A stretch of DNA of 64,000 nucleotides from Leishmania infantum JPCM5. Its lineage: Eukaryota > Euglenozoa > Kinetoplastea > Trypanosomatida > Trypanosomatidae. Both the position numbers and the translations under genes were made by a program. Positions 38,914 through 49,569 of the stretch are shown here, one piece after another (position 1 is the stretch's first letter; every line of letters starts with the position of its first letter). Location of the stretch: positions 1,364,001 to 1,428,000 of the forward strand of contig NC_009416.2 in assembly GCF_000002875.2 (NCBI RefSeq). The letters are read 5' to 3'. The notes under the pieces are model-generated. The model did no database searches, had not been told where the DNA came from, and was given only the letters and a program-made list of their open reading frames with translations.

Positions 38914-40824
38914 ATGTCTGCCGAGAAGCCAAGGAAGATACACGCGAAGCGATCCTTCTTGGAGCCGCTGTGCGCGCCGGAGCCCCTGACGCCCTCAAAT
39001 GACAAAGGAAAGTCTTCGGCGAGTGCGGTCAAGCCGTGGGCACCGACAAGTGCTCTGGAATGGCTACAGCTTGCCTCGCACCTTCTCATCGCCAGCGGCG
39101 GCAACGTTGAGGCAGAGGAGCGCGTGCTGATGGTGTGTGAGGAGGCCGCGAAGATGCTGCTAGAGGAGGACGCCAAGATCCGCGCCAGCGCCCAGTCCAA
39201 GGCGCCGACGGTGGCGGAGGCGGAGGCTGCCGTGTACAGCGCCAAAGAGGGTGGCGATGCACCTGATGCAGTGGAAGGCAGCGCGGCCTCTGACGACGTT
39301 GTCCAGAGCGTTGTCGCTGCCGCCGAGGAGGAGCCTCCATCGACCGAGCGCCTGCAGGCCGCGTACTTGCTCACGGCGGCCGCGGTGGCTGCAGCAGAGG
39401 CGCACCGGCTTCCCGCGGCCGAGTCCGCCGTTCGCTTGGCTCGTGCCGCAGTTGAGGCGTACCGCTGCCCAATGACTGCCTGCACGCTGGCGATGGCCTG
39501 TGTGCGGTGGGGGATGACGAGTCGCGACATCAACAGCCGCGCCGCGGCCTTTCAGACGGCGTTTACCGTAATCACCGCAGCAAGCAGAGATATACTGGAG
39601 CGCGAGACGCTCCCCGAAGAGGATGCTGGGTACGTACTGCGCATGGCGTGGATGCTCGTCGGCGTTGGCGCCGCGGACAATGCCCGCAATCAGCTGATGG
39701 TGGTACTTCAGCACAACCCAAAGAGCTACATGGGGCTGCTGCTTCTGACCCTCCTGCACGCCGCGGAGGGCGACTACGATGACGCTAACACGGCCGTCAT
39801 GCATCTGCTGAATGGGTACCCGAACGACGTGGTGGCAATTGTCGTCCACGCGGTGGTGCAGCAAAAGTGCCGGCTGCCAGAGCCCACTGATGGGCACGGC
39901 AGGGACGCGGCCGCGGAGGAGCTAGCGGTGGCCATGGCGCGTATCGCAACGCTCGGCGACGAGGCCGCCAGCGCAGCGACGGCCGCACTGAAAAAGAAGT
40001 CACTGAAAGGGTTGTGCACGCACTGCGCGCCCGACGAGGACGTGGAAGGGGGCCCGAAGCACTCCTCCGGCGAGCTGAAGCGGCGCGTTGTGGGGCACTG
40101 GGCACTGCTGAGTCACGTTGCCACGCGACTCGAATGTTCAACGGTGGCGGAGGTCGCCATAGAGGCGGGCACGGCCGCCGTTGCACAGAGCAAGATGCTG
40201 TATCGGCGTTCTTTCGCCGACCTGCAGTGCAGCCAGGCGCGTCTCTCGCTGATCCGCCTCAGGGAGGCCATCGCGGGGCAGCAGGTGCATCACGGCGGCG
40301 GCCCGTCTGTGCCACTGGTACGTGATGTGAACCTACTAGGCACCCTGGACTTCAACGCCGCCGCCTCTTCTGAGCTGGCGCGCATGGTTGCCGGCCTGCC
40401 ACTCACCTCCGGCGTTGCAGATAAGGTGCGCGGCTCGTTTTCGCTCTTCCCCGGCTCGGCGATGCAGCGCTTGCTGCCGTCGAGGCTGTTCGATGCCGTT
40501 GCGTCGACGCTTTTGGCGGCGGTGGAGGCATGCCCAAACCACGAGGAGGGGCACACGCTGCTTGGTGTGACGCGCCTCCTGGAGGCTTCGCAGCTCGACT
40601 TGCCGTCTGACACTCGCCACAATCGGCTGCAGGAGGCTGGGCGGCACTTTATGAACGCCATGCGAGCCGACGCGGCGATGCCGGAGGCGTACCTTGGCGC
40701 CGGCGTCGTGGCCGAGGCGCAGGGCGCCACAGGCGAGAGTTTTGACTTCTACACCTCTGCTGCGGAGGTGTCGGTGCAGGCCCCGCTGATCCCTTGGCAG
40801 TACTTTGACTACCTTTATCAATAG
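38914..40824 (+). CDS. TPR-like protein, possibly TTC7/YPP1-related
   Basis: 636 residues starting at GCCATGTC. The frame is open far upstream, but that stretch is T/C-rich and compositionally non-coding, so I start here. The protein is almost entirely helical. Residues of about 255-310 (an AxNQLxxVL helix, then LLLLTLLHAAEGDYDDA, then a YPNDVVAIVVHAVVQ helix) and the last about 45 residues (EAYLGAGVVAEAQG..ESFDFYTSAAEV) have TPR spacing. The order of an LLxLLxxAxGDYDDA block and a C-terminal AxxxxGxxxExxG helix recalls TTC7/YPP1, scaffold of the plasma-membrane phosphatidylinositol 4-kinase complex. That relation is tentative; a generic TPR adaptor is the fallback. No signal or membrane segment. 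Confidence 0.75.
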   Translation: MSAEKPRKIHAKRSFLEPLCAPEPLTPSNDKGKSSASAVKPWAPTSALEWLQLASHLLIASGGNVEAEERVLMVCEEAAKMLLEEDAKIRASAQSKAPTVAEAEAAVYSAKEGGDAPDAVEGSAASDDVVQSVVAAAEEEPPSTERLQAAYLLTAAAVAAAEAHRLPAAESAVRLARAAVEAYRCPMTACTLAMACVRWGMTSRDINSRAAAFQTAFTVITAASRDILERETLPEEDAGYVLRMAWMLVGVGAADNARNQLMVVLQHNPKSYMGLLLLTLLHAAEGDYDDANTAVMHLLNGYPNDVVAIVVHAVVQQKCRLPEPTDGHGRDAAAEELAVAMARIATLGDEAASAATAALKKKSLKGLCTHCAPDEDVEGGPKHSSGELKRRVVGHWALLSHVATRLECSTVAEVAIEAGTAAVAQSKMLYRRSFADLQCSQARLSLIRLREAIAGQQVHHGGGPSVPLVRDVNLLGTLDFNAAASSELARMVAGLPLTSGVADKVRGSFSLFPGSAMQRLLPSRLFDAVASTLLAAVEACPNHEEGHTLLGVTRLLEASQLDLPSDTRHNRLQEAGRHFMNAMRADAAMPEAYLGAGVVAEAQGATGESFDFYTSAAEVSVQAPLIPWQYFDYLYQ

Positions 40825-42366
40825 TAGGTACCGGCGGAACACGCATCAGCTCTGCATGCACGCATCATGCGTGCATTATTGTGGGTTCGTGTCTGCGCTG
40901 GCTGCTTCAGCTCAGGAAACGCGCTGCTGGACCTGGAGAGGAAGAAGAGAGGCAGAGGAGAGTACGCCGCGGCATCCTGCGCCTTTCTTCCTCTCGCTGC
41001 ACTCTGTTGGGCGCTGCACGTTTATTGACGCCCACTTTTTTTTTGATTGCTTTCGTCGGTGTGCTCGGTGCCCCCTTCCCCCCTCCCGCCTTGCCACGAG
41101 TGCGGTGTGACCGAAATGGTGCACTCGTGCATGATGAGGAAACTTTGTGCTTTCGCGCGCTGATGCATGAGGTGGGATGCTTCCGTGCCCCTCGCTTTCT
41201 CGCTCTCGTGATCGACAAGGGGCGGGTGGACGCACTATCCGTCTCCGTGCGTGGAATCCCAGGGTTCAGTACCCTTCCCCCTATCTATGCCCATGCCGAA
41301 CCGCTTCTGGTGGTGAGAAGGCCAAGCACCTACGAGGTAGGGAGGAGGTCAGCTGGATGTATCGCTACTGCGAATGCAGGCGGTGAGGTCCTTGACGGGC
41401 GTTGCGTCGGGAAGACGTGCAACAGCGAACCGGCTTGTGCGACCCACATGATGGGCGAAGTGCCACCGTGACTCGAGCGCATCGCGCCCGCCCCTCACAC
41501 TGCCCGCTGGTGTGGGGAGCCGGTCCCATCACGGGAGGCGCGCCACGCGACGGCCCGCAAAAAGCAGAGTCGGCAACACTTGCGGTGGAGACTGTGCTTT
41601 CCGATGACGGAGTTGGCGCATTGCTGGAACGGGCGCGTCTACGGCTGCCTCGCACGGCGCGATGAGGCCCTGTCGCAGGGCTAGAGGTGGAAGGGGTGAG
41701 GTTTCTGCGGATGCTTTTTGGCAGAGTGAACACGTTGAAGGAGAAAAATAGAAGCAAAAAAAAAAACATCGCTGTCGTCCTCGTTGTGAGAGGGAGGTGC
41801 CGTCGCCTCTCTCTCTCTGCACGGAGGTGGCCACGTAGGGTGGCCGATGCTGTGTACAAGCTGGTTGGGCAGGGAGGGGGCAGTGTGTGTGTGTGTGTGT
41901 CTGCACCCCTTCTCCGCAGCTCCCAATCGTTGATGATGACGCTAGTGCGTGCAGACAGACAGCTCTGCGTGAGCAGCGGAAGGAAAAAGACTACTGCAAG
42001 AAAACAAAGGCAACATTTCCTGTGGATGCTTGCACAGCCCTCGCATTGCCTCCGAGTGAACGGATTCTTCACAACTCGTCCGCAGGAGTGTGCGTTGAGT
42101 GCTTCCCTCCCTCCCTCCCCTCTATTCCGCTTCCTTCCTCGCTTGCTCTCCTGTGCGTTCATTTTCTCTGAGCAAAACCGCTCCCTCTATCCCATTCCCC
42201 GGCATCATCGCTCGACACACACACGCACACACACGTATCTGAAGACGCCGACGAAGGCTTTGTGCGTGTCCCCAGCTGACGTGATCAAGTTATCCATCCT
42301 CCACCGAAGTGCGTCGTCGTCCCCCTATCTTGTGCGTTTCTTCGGCCTACATACCATTACTGAGAC
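40825..42366. other. Intergenic region before the 74-residue gene
   Basis: About 1.5 kb with mixed composition, a poly-A run near 41757-41766, a GT run at about 41883-41900, and a long pyrimidine tract at 42093-42170 followed by AG at 42171-42172. No other ORF shows coding-like bias. Confidence 0.65.
42093..42172 (+). promoter_or_regulatory. Predicted spliced-leader acceptor of the 74-residue gene
   Basis: Long pyrimidine tract then AG. No ATG occurs between this and 42367, so the small ORF would be the first one read. Confidence 0.55.
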
Positions 42367-42591
42367 ATGTCCGCGCTCAATATCACCTGCGCCGGTGCCG
42401 TGTATCACGGCTGCGCCACCCTGGAGGTGATGCGGTACCGCTGCCCGCAGTGGCAGCCCGGCAGCGACATGCCCGTCAACGCCGCCCCCGAGGACGCGGA
42501 TGAGGCGGTGGAGGATGCTGGCGAGGATGTGGCCGCCGAGGCGTCTGTCTCCATGGAGACACCTGAGACGAGCGAGGAGGATGCAGAATAG
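42367..42591 (+). CDS. Small acidic protein, unknown function
   Basis: 74 residues. It begins MSALNITCAGAVYHGC, has four cysteines in the first about 26 residues, then a strongly acidic Ala/Glu/Asp tail. Its codons end in G or C at most positions, unlike random intergenic ORFs, and its ATG is the first after a strong predicted trans-splice acceptor. Both points support a real gene. I recognise no family. The Cys-containing head with an acidic tail could bind metal or a basic partner, but this is only a description. Confidence 0.6.
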   Translation: MSALNITCAGAVYHGCATLEVMRYRCPQWQPGSDMPVNAAPEDADEAVEDAGEDVAAEASVSMETPETSEEDAE

Positions 42592-42895
42592 AACGTGGAG
42601 GCGACTCACACGAGGAAGGAAGGGCCAGAATGGCGAGGTATCAAACACCCGACGGACGCAGTCGGTGCGTGGCACCGTGGGACTGCCGCGCACGTGCACG
42701 TACTCCTCACCTGCCGGCTGGCTGCCGCGCTTTACACATTTGCAAGCCCCTCTTCCCCTTCCCTCCCTCTCTGCCTGCCTTGCCGAGGTGACTGCTGAAC
42801 GAGAAGCGACGATACTAATAGTAGCACATCTAGGACACTCCACCGAACCATTACTTGCCGGAATAAATAGTATTGAAACGACGCAACGCAAGCAG
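42592..42895. other. Spacer between two small ORFs
   Basis: Holds a pyrimidine tract at 42747-42783 followed by AG at 42786-42787. No ATG lies between this AG and the small ORF at 42896. Just before that ORF the sequence is AT-richer. Confidence 0.5.
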
Positions 42896-43045
42896 ATGGA
42901 CAAGAGCGCCTGTGCATCAGGATTCCGCAACTGGCATGCCATGCACCACCTCCGCATGTCCCCCTTCTTCCACTGCGTGCGCTGCTGTAGCCTCCTGCAC
43001 CGATCGACGTACGTCATCGTCGTGTGCACGAAGGACGCGTGCTAG
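42896..43045 (+). CDS. Possible very small Cys-rich protein (49 residues)
   Basis: An ATG right after AGCAG opens 49 codons, mostly ending in G or C, up to TAG at 43043-43045. The product has six cysteines, several His and one hydrophobic YVIVV stretch. It is the first ATG after a pyrimidine tract with AG at 42787. It could instead be a gene remnant or chance. I see no family match. Confidence 0.35.
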   Translation: MDKSACASGFRNWHAMHHLRMSPFFHCVRCCSLLHRSTYVIVVCTKDAC

Positions 43046-43750
43046 TAGGTCGAGTACGAGAGATAGCTGTACACGGAGACTACAGCTGGCGAGAGCGTGG
43101 CTGTTGCTAGCCTCTGCGCGTATCTTGTCCTTGCCTCTTGTCTGGCGCGCTCCCCTCGCTGCAGGCCACCTCGCTGAACGCACACAAGCCCTGCCCTCCC
43201 ACCCTGCAGTGAAACGCAAACCCCACTAGCGCGTCTCTCTCTGTGCCCTTCACTTCTTTCTTCCCATGCAAGGCATCACCCAGTGGGCGCAGACGCACTC
43301 TGATAGCAGATGTACCGCGCTGGGGCACAAAACTTGTGCAGACGCGTACGCACACGCGCACTGACTGTTGCATCCACCTTGTACGTAGCCTTGTTTCCTC
43401 TCTCATCTTCCGCTCAGTCTGCACCTCACTACGCCTAAAAAGCCGATCTCCGGCTCCCTCCTCGCCTTTTTCGGGGCTTCACCTTATCCCGTTCGTTTCG
43501 ACTCACGTCCGCACAGTTGTGCAGGAGGCTGAGCGTGCGCACTGGGTCTGTCTCTCCTCTCAGTCTCTCGCCTGCTGTTGGTGCGTGTGCGCGTCTCTGG
43601 CGCACTCGATCTCGCTGTGAAAGTGCCACTCCCCTTTCCCACAGCGCAGACGGCGCCGCGGAGGCGGCGACGGCGCACCTCTGACGTTCGGCTTGATAGC
43701 GAAGGAAAGCAGCAGAAAAAAAGGCCGCTGCCTGTGCAGTGCAGCTCACG
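43046..43750. other. Spacer before the helicase gene
   Basis: Pyrimidine-rich patches and no coding-like ORF. It ends in a clear tract and ACAG at 43641-43644. Confidence 0.6.
43627..43644 (+). promoter_or_regulatory. Predicted spliced-leader acceptor of the helicase gene
   Basis: Pyrimidine tract then CAG; first downstream ATG is 43751. Confidence 0.55.
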
Positions 43751-45808
43751 ATGCTTCGCAAGTGCCCCCTGCTGCGGTGGCGTCCGGAGAAGCGGCTGCC
43801 GCTGCGCTTCCGGGACGTACCCGAGGAGTTCACCGACCTCCGCACTGCTGACAGCCGCCCAGTGCTCTTCACTGCCAAGCGGCCAGCCCCGCTGCGCGAC
43901 GTGACGTGTCTCAGCGATGTGCTGCTGGATAGCACGGCTCTCTCGACGCACAACCCGGAGGATATAGCACAGAAGCCGGTGGCCATCGTCGCCCCCGAGC
44001 GCATGGGGCTCCCGGCCCAGCTCGTCTGGTACTTGGAGCACCGCTTCCTCGACACCAACCGTAGCCTCTCCACGACGGCCGCCGCCGCGACATCTTCGGC
44101 GTCTTCCTCCTCATCGTTTCAGGGCTTCACTGTTGCGCAGGCACGTATCCTGCAGCACATGTACGCCACGCAGGACGTCGCCGTCTGCGCCCCCACCGGC
44201 ACGGGAAAGACATTTGCGTTGTGTCTCGGCGTCGTTGCGCGACTCATGCGCGATGGACCCATGAAGCTCCTCTCTACCATCATCCTTGTCAGCAACGACT
44301 ATCTGTGCTGGCAAGTGGAGAGGTGGCTGCAGGAGATGTGGTGGTACCCAAACGACGATCGCCTGGTCTTCGCCGCCACGAGCAACCTCACTGAGGAGCA
44401 CGTGTACCGCCGACTGACGAAGGAGATCGTACGGGATGAGAACCAGACACGAAAGATTGTCGGCACCATCGACAACCGACCGTACATCGTGGCCACGACG
44501 CCGGACGTGCTCTGGCGCTTTTACAAGCGCCGCCGCTCTGCCATTCAGAAGCGGGAGCAGCGCAAAAACAGAAAAGGCTACTCCTTCTCCCTCATGCCGG
44601 TCCTGTCCACGGTCGACCTCATTGTGGTGGACGAGGTGGACGAGGTGATGCCGTCGACGCAACCGAGCGCCGCCGGCAATCTGCTGCTCAAAGAGCTGTT
44701 TCGCTACACCAAGTATCAGGCCCCCGTGCAGGTGGTCTTGACAAGTGCCACCCTGGCCGGGTCAACGGTGAATCACATCCGGCGTTACATGAAGAAGAAT
44801 CTGCTGGCGGACCGCACAGCGCGGGTGTTTGAGGAGGCGAAGGAGTCGGCCACGCGACTGGCCGCTGTCTCGGACACGGTTTCACGCGCAGCCGTGCCGC
44901 ATGGCATTCGGCATCTCTTCTACACGGCTGACACCCAACAGGAGCAGCGACAGTGTCTCGCAAAGGTGCTCGCTGCGACGTGCCCCAGTCTGCACCCGCT
45001 GCGCTCCGGCGAGGGCAAAGCAGGGGATGGCGAATCGTCGGACCCCACAAGCGCCGCCGCTGCAGAGCATCGGGACTACATTCTCCTCATTCTGCCGGAC
45101 TGTGCCAAGGTGGAGGACTTTATCAGCCACGTCCTTCTCCCGGGTCAAGCGGATGCGCTGCGGATCCTCGGCTCACAAGATAACGCGCGGTGCACCGACT
45201 ACCTCGTGGAACGGCTGGACTCCACAGTGCAGGCTCAGCAGCAGCAGCGGCGCCGTGCCGAGACGCGCAAGTTCATTCAGCGCACCGTGCGAAAGGCTGA
45301 AGCCTTGGACGGTGATGTGGACTATCCCTCCTCTGCGCCGCAGCCTTCCACTCTCTTTCGACGACTCGAGCGCGAGGTGAACGCGACGGCGGCACCCGTA
45401 CACGCCACGGCGAGTGCGTCACAGGCGCCGACACCGAAACCGTTGGCGGCATCGCCCGCAGTATGTGCGGCAGACTCGCTGACAGCCTCGTCGTCTCCTC
45501 TACGGCCGCCGCGGCGCTGCTTCATCACGTGCAACTGCAACAACGTGCGTGGACTGGATCTGCCGCACCTGACCCACGTTGTCATTCTCGCCCAGCCGAC
45601 CACCGCACTCGAGTACGCGCACTGGTGCGGCCGGGTCGGTCGCTTTGGCCGTCCCGGCGTGTCGGCCACATTAATGGCGCGCAGCGCAACGCGCCGCATG
45701 CACCAGTTCTGCGACTCTCTCGGGATCGCGTTTCGTGTGGAGAAGCGGCATGCAGAGGTGGACGTCAACGCGGAGCGTTGGCTGAGCGGCGCGGACGCGG
45801 CGTTATAA
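43751..45808 (+). CDS. DEAD/DEAH-type ATP-dependent RNA helicase, probably mitochondrial
   Basis: 685 residues. The motifs follow the superfamily 2 order: a Q-like region at about 122-135 (GFTVAQ), motif I APTGTGKT (147-154, Lys153), motif II DEVD (294-297), motif III SAT (332-334), motif V-like CNNVRGLD near 598-605, and motif [10 protein letters not shown] (624-631). Motif II is DEVD rather than DEAD, and motif VI has Trp where most have Arg after the His. Both are seen in divergent helicases, and the ATP-binding Lys and the arginines (R628, R631) are kept, so it should be active. The first about 25 residues are basic and acid-poor ([15 protein letters not shown]), resembling a mitochondrial presequence. 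A role in mitochondrial RNA or ribosome assembly is possible but not shown by the sequence. Long Ala/Ser/Pro insertions lie between motifs IV and V. Confidence 0.88.
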   Translation: MLRKCPLLRWRPEKRLPLRFRDVPEEFTDLRTADSRPVLFTAKRPAPLRDVTCLSDVLLDSTALSTHNPEDIAQKPVAIVAPERMGLPAQLVWYLEHRFLDTNRSLSTTAAAATSSASSSSSFQGFTVAQARILQHMYATQDVAVCAPTGTGKTFALCLGVVARLMRDGPMKLLSTIILVSNDYLCWQVERWLQEMWWYPNDDRLVFAATSNLTEEHVYRRLTKEIVRDENQTRKIVGTIDNRPYIVATTPDVLWRFYKRRRSAIQKREQRKNRKGYSFSLMPVLSTVDLIVVDEVDEVMPSTQPSAAGNLLLKELFRYTKYQAPVQVVLTSATLAGSTVNHIRRYMKKNLLADRTARVFEEAKESATRLAAVSDTVSRAAVPHGIRHLFYTADTQQEQRQCLAKVLAATCPSLHPLRSGEGKAGDGESSDPTSAAAAEHRDYILLILPDCAKVEDFISHVLLPGQADALRILGSQDNARCTDYLVERLDSTVQAQQQQRRRAETRKFIQRTVRKAEALDGDVDYPSSAPQPSTLFRRLEREVNATAAPVHATASASQAPTPKPLAASPAVCAADSLTASSSPLRPPRRCFITCNCNNVRGLDLPHLTHVVILAQPTTALEYAHWCGRVGRFGRPGVSATLMARSATRRMHQFCDSLGIAFRVEKRHAEVDVNAERWLSGADAAL

Positions 45809-46118
45809 CCACACCCAAAACGGGCGAGCGCGAGCACCGCTTGCCGCCTTCACCCGCATCAGCTCACGCTGCACGCCGCACTTCTTCGATGGATGCAGAG
45901 GAGCCGGAGGGGAAGCGCACAGGACACGAGAGAGGACAGCATAGGACACGAATTGTAAGTGTGTGTGCGCCCTTGACAGGCGCGGTTGCCGCTAATGAGG
46001 TTGCTGCTTCTGTGGTATCATAGAGCAGCGGCGATTGCACAACTAGAGTCCGGTCCTGCCTCTTCTCTGCCTTTCTCTTGGCCCTGCCACACGCGCCGGC
46101 AAGCGAACATGAAGCGGC
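45809..46118. other. Spacer before repeat copy 2
   Basis: About 300 bases of probable 3'UTR of the helicase gene. I see no gene or repeat in it. Confidence 0.55.
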
Positions 46119-46693
46119 CGCCCTCCCCTGTGCCCGCTCCTTGTGCCTCCTTCCGAGGCCGGCAGGTGAGTGCGCGTCCGTCCCTGCGGAGAGGGACCTC
46201 TTTCTTGTGTCGCGTCTGTCTGCTCATCTGATGCGTCGTTGTACGCTCTTCGTGGGACACCACGGTGCGACGAGATCCGGCGGGGAGTGCGATCGGGTTG
46301 TGCTCTCTGTCTCTCGTCCCAGTGGAGGCGGTGGCGTTGCGCTGCCTGCCGGTGCTACTTCCAGCGTCGATTGCCGTGGACGCGGAGGGCCCCGCGACCT
46401 TGTGGCCTCTTGTCTGCCGTTGTGCCTCGACCGGCCGTGTCTTGAGGGTCAGCCCCGCCCGTGCGACCGTCTGCATGCCTCCACGTGGCGGTGCCGGAGG
46501 CTGGAAGGGCCCGCGGCTCCGCGCTGTCGCCCGTACACAAGCACAACATATATGCGTATCGCGGTGCTCCTGAGTAGGACGCACTGTACTCCTGGCGGTG
46601 CAGCCCTCGGCGCGACTCTCGCTTCTTCCATCTCTGCCCCACCCCCCTCCCCCTCTGTCTCTCACGCCTGCAAAGGAAAGGGAAGCGCTCGCT
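46119..46693 (+). mobile_element. SIDER-like dispersed repeat, copy 2
   Basis: 575 bases matching copy 1 (35522-36096) end to end with no length change. Only about two differences are visible: A/G at the CTGCG[A/G]AGAG site and A/G in the 3' CCT[A/G]CAAAGG site. It lacks the first about 41 bases present in copies 1 and 3. Confidence 0.7.
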
Positions 46694-47412
46694 GTGAGAT
46701 GACGCATGGTAGGAGAGGAGCACGCTGGGTGCATGCTGGCGCATGAAGGGTTCATGGTGCGTGGATCTGGCCGTAAAAGTGATGGTTAGCGCGGTAGGGT
46801 TGAGCATTTTGTTGATGTACAAGTGGATGCGTTCTTGCGGTTCTGCTCTCACACTCGGAGCGGCTCAACCTCCCCCCCCCGAACGTGTTGGCACTGCAGA
46901 AGCGGCTTTTATGGGGGTGGGGCCGAGCCAACAGGAGGGAGTTGCGCGGGCGCCTGCTCATCCACATGACGGAGCCGAATGCGCTCGTGTAGGCGCGCCG
47001 TTTACTGTGCATTCAGGGAGCTGCTTGCCCAAGTGCAAGGGGGAGGCTCACGACGAATCATGCGTCTCTCTGGCGAGCACCCCTCCCCCCACCGGTTTCC
47101 CACACATTTGATTGCCTTCATCGAACCCGATTCCGCCGCTTTTGTTTGCCCTCTCCATTGCTGTTGCAACGGCGAACGCTTGGTCGTGGCGGCGTTGGTG
47201 GTGGGCGAGCGGCTGACGTGAAACACGCATTCAACGGACAACAGCCTGAGCTCTCTGTCTACCCATTTCCGTGCAGGTCTTCGCCGTACCTCTCCATGCT
47301 GCCTTGTCTCCTGGTGTAGCCGCGTCTTCTCACTGTATCTGGCCTCACCGCGTTTGCGTTCCTTTAGGCGATCAGGTTCCTCTTGCCCTTCTTCCACACG
47401 CACACTAGTAGC
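46694..47412. other. Spacer between repeat copy 2 and the START-like gene
   Basis: No coding-like ORF. A pyrimidine-rich stretch at 47340-47400 has AGs at 47366-47367, 47374-47375 and 47407-47411 as candidate acceptors just upstream of the ATG. Confidence 0.55.
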
Positions 47413-48315
47413 ATGGGTAAGACGCACGATCATGAGCCTCCGGCGACGATGAAGCCGCTGGAGGAGCTCACCGACGCGGACACGCGCGAGATGAGGGACT
47501 TGGGCATCGGCGAAGGCATGTTTAACCGCATCCTCACCTCCTGCATGAAGTTCGCCCTCTCCGGCGGCTGGAGTGTGCGGAAGCGTGACGCCAAGTACGA
47601 CATCGTATGGGAGACGAAGCCCAGCCACAACAGCAATAAACAGGCGATGCGGTTCACCGCCAAAGTGCCGAACTGCAACACAGGCTCTCTGGAGGCCATC
47701 CTCGTGGACGACGAATACCTTGAAGACGATCCGAACGTTAGCTACATGTACAAGTACGATGGACTGCTGCAGCAGAACCATGCCGAGAAGCGCATCGCCG
47801 GCAATGTCACGGTACAGAGCACGCACTACGGAGCGCCGGTGATGTTCGTGGCGCCGCGGCACATAATCTCCTACGTCACACTCGGCGCTCTTCTCACGCC
47901 GGCGCAGCAGAAGGAGCTCGGGATTCGGCCCACTGGGCTCCGCGACCAGCCGGCCGACGCAGAGCGCACGGACAACCTCATGGCGTTCACCCAGTGCTGC
48001 ATCGACTACACTGGGGATGCCGTAGAGCTAAGGAAGGGCAGCGAGCGCGGCCACGTGTACAGCTACTCGTTGCTGGGGCAGGAGGAGCCGGACGGCTCCA
48101 TGACGGTGACGATGACGTTGGATATGGACCCTGCTGGTAAATTGCCGGCGAAGGTGGTGGACATGAGCAGCGACGAGCAGCACAAGAAGATGCAGCGGAT
48201 CGTTGAACTGCTGAAGGCAAAAGGTCCACAGCCGCACCTGTGCAGCGTCTACCAAAACACACGCGACTTCCCCTTTCGCAACCCCTCCAAAGGAGAGGGG
48301 GAGAAGAGAAGCTGA
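47413..48315 (+). CDS. START-like lipid-binding domain protein
   Basis: 300 residues starting at MGKTHDHEPP. After a short acidic N-terminus, the protein alternates strands and helices over about 35-285, as in START/SRPBCC lipid-transfer folds. The C-terminal part is the most telling: a strand-rich VYSYSLLG..GSMTVTMTLDMDPAGKLPAKVVD segment followed by a long amphipathic helix, the usual end of START domains (D-x-x-G-x-LP-x-x-V). Such domains carry sterols, phospholipids or ceramide. The N-terminal Met-Gly could allow myristoylation, but residue 6 is Asp rather than Ser/Thr, so that is weak. Ligand and location are unknown. Confidence 0.7.
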   Translation: MGKTHDHEPPATMKPLEELTDADTREMRDLGIGEGMFNRILTSCMKFALSGGWSVRKRDAKYDIVWETKPSHNSNKQAMRFTAKVPNCNTGSLEAILVDDEYLEDDPNVSYMYKYDGLLQQNHAEKRIAGNVTVQSTHYGAPVMFVAPRHIISYVTLGALLTPAQQKELGIRPTGLRDQPADAERTDNLMAFTQCCIDYTGDAVELRKGSERGHVYSYSLLGQEEPDGSMTVTMTLDMDPAGKLPAKVVDMSSDEQHKKMQRIVELLKAKGPQPHLCSVYQNTRDFPFRNPSKGEGEKRS

Positions 48316-49569
48316 GCAGTGAAGGCGCCGTCGTTGAGGCAGGGTGAGGGGGTGCTGGGCGTGGCACGATGATGGCGCTAACACGCGCTCCTTTTTTTTT
48401 TCGACGCAGGCCGCTGAATGACATCAATGCCCATGTGCACACACACACGCGCACGCACGCTCGCCTCGGCGCTCACTGTCTCTGAAGGCTTCTCTTGTTT
48501 CTCGCCTCTTTTTGTTCGTTTTTTTTGTTCGTTGCATGTATCTTCGCGTGTGTGCGCCTGCGTTGTTTCTCTGCACGCCACTAGACCCGCGCTCGACTGA
48601 AGACAGACTTCTCTTGGCCCGCTCCCGCTCCCCTCGCGTCAGCGCTGCTGGTTTTACTATTCTGACACGTGTGCGCATCTTCTCTCTTGCCAACCCCTAT
48701 CGGCTGCTGTGCCACTCGCGCTGCCGTCAGCATTCTCATGCGCTGCCCCAGCAGTGCGTCCAGCCCTTCCCCCTCATCCCACCCGACACACAAACGCCCA
48801 TACTCATGTACACGGACGCTTGCGCTAGCCATACTGCAATGCGCGCGCGCGGGTGGGGCGGTACGCATATCTGCAGCACATGGTGCCACTTCTGCTGTCT
48901 TGTTTTGCTCTTCTCTTCAGTGAGCGGCTCACTTGCGTGTATGTTTGTCTGTCTGTGCCTGTGCATGTCCCTGGTGCATATCTGCAGCTGCACTTGTTAA
49001 CAACTGTGGTTGTGTGCGCGTTACCGACCTGCCTTTATGTTTCTCTTCCTCCTTTGTTTTCGTGAGTGGCTCCTTGCCTTCTTTGAGTTGGAGTGTCTGC
49101 GTATAGTGGCCGACCACAGCTCCACTTCACACGTCTTTCATGCCCCGCCCACCGCCGGTGCAGGTGCCGCCCGCTACCAATCCTCTTCCCCACCCCCAGA
49201 CACCCCTCTCATCACCTTCGCATCCCTCGTCTACCTGCCGACTGCTGAGCTGGGTGCCATAACTATACATGATAGCGCCCGGCCTCGTCGTGGTGGTGGC
49301 GGGGAGCTGCTGTGGGACTGCTAGGGCGACGGAGGGTCACGAGGAGGCGTGCATACCCACATCAATGGACCGCGCGGAGGCCTTTTCTTTCTGCCTTGTT
49401 TGCCCTCTCTTCAACGACATTGGGTTTCGAAGAACGTTCAAAGAGCATCCGCGCGACTGCATGGGCGGGAAAGACAAGGAACCAGCTCACCTCCGCACCC
49501 ACGCGCCTGTCTTCATGCGTTGTTTCTCTTGCGCGTTTGTGTCGGCTTCTCTCTCTGTATACTCTAGTG
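48316..49569. other. Intergenic region upstream of repeat copy 3
   Basis: 1.25 kb of T/C-rich DNA with poly-T runs near 48392 and 48518 and no coding-like ORF. Confidence 0.6.

Noticed and set aside
46670..46693. GAAGCG near both ends of repeat copy 2 as a possible target-site duplication
   Set aside because: The downstream GAAGCG lies within the repeat itself and is also in copy 1, so it is not a flanking duplication.
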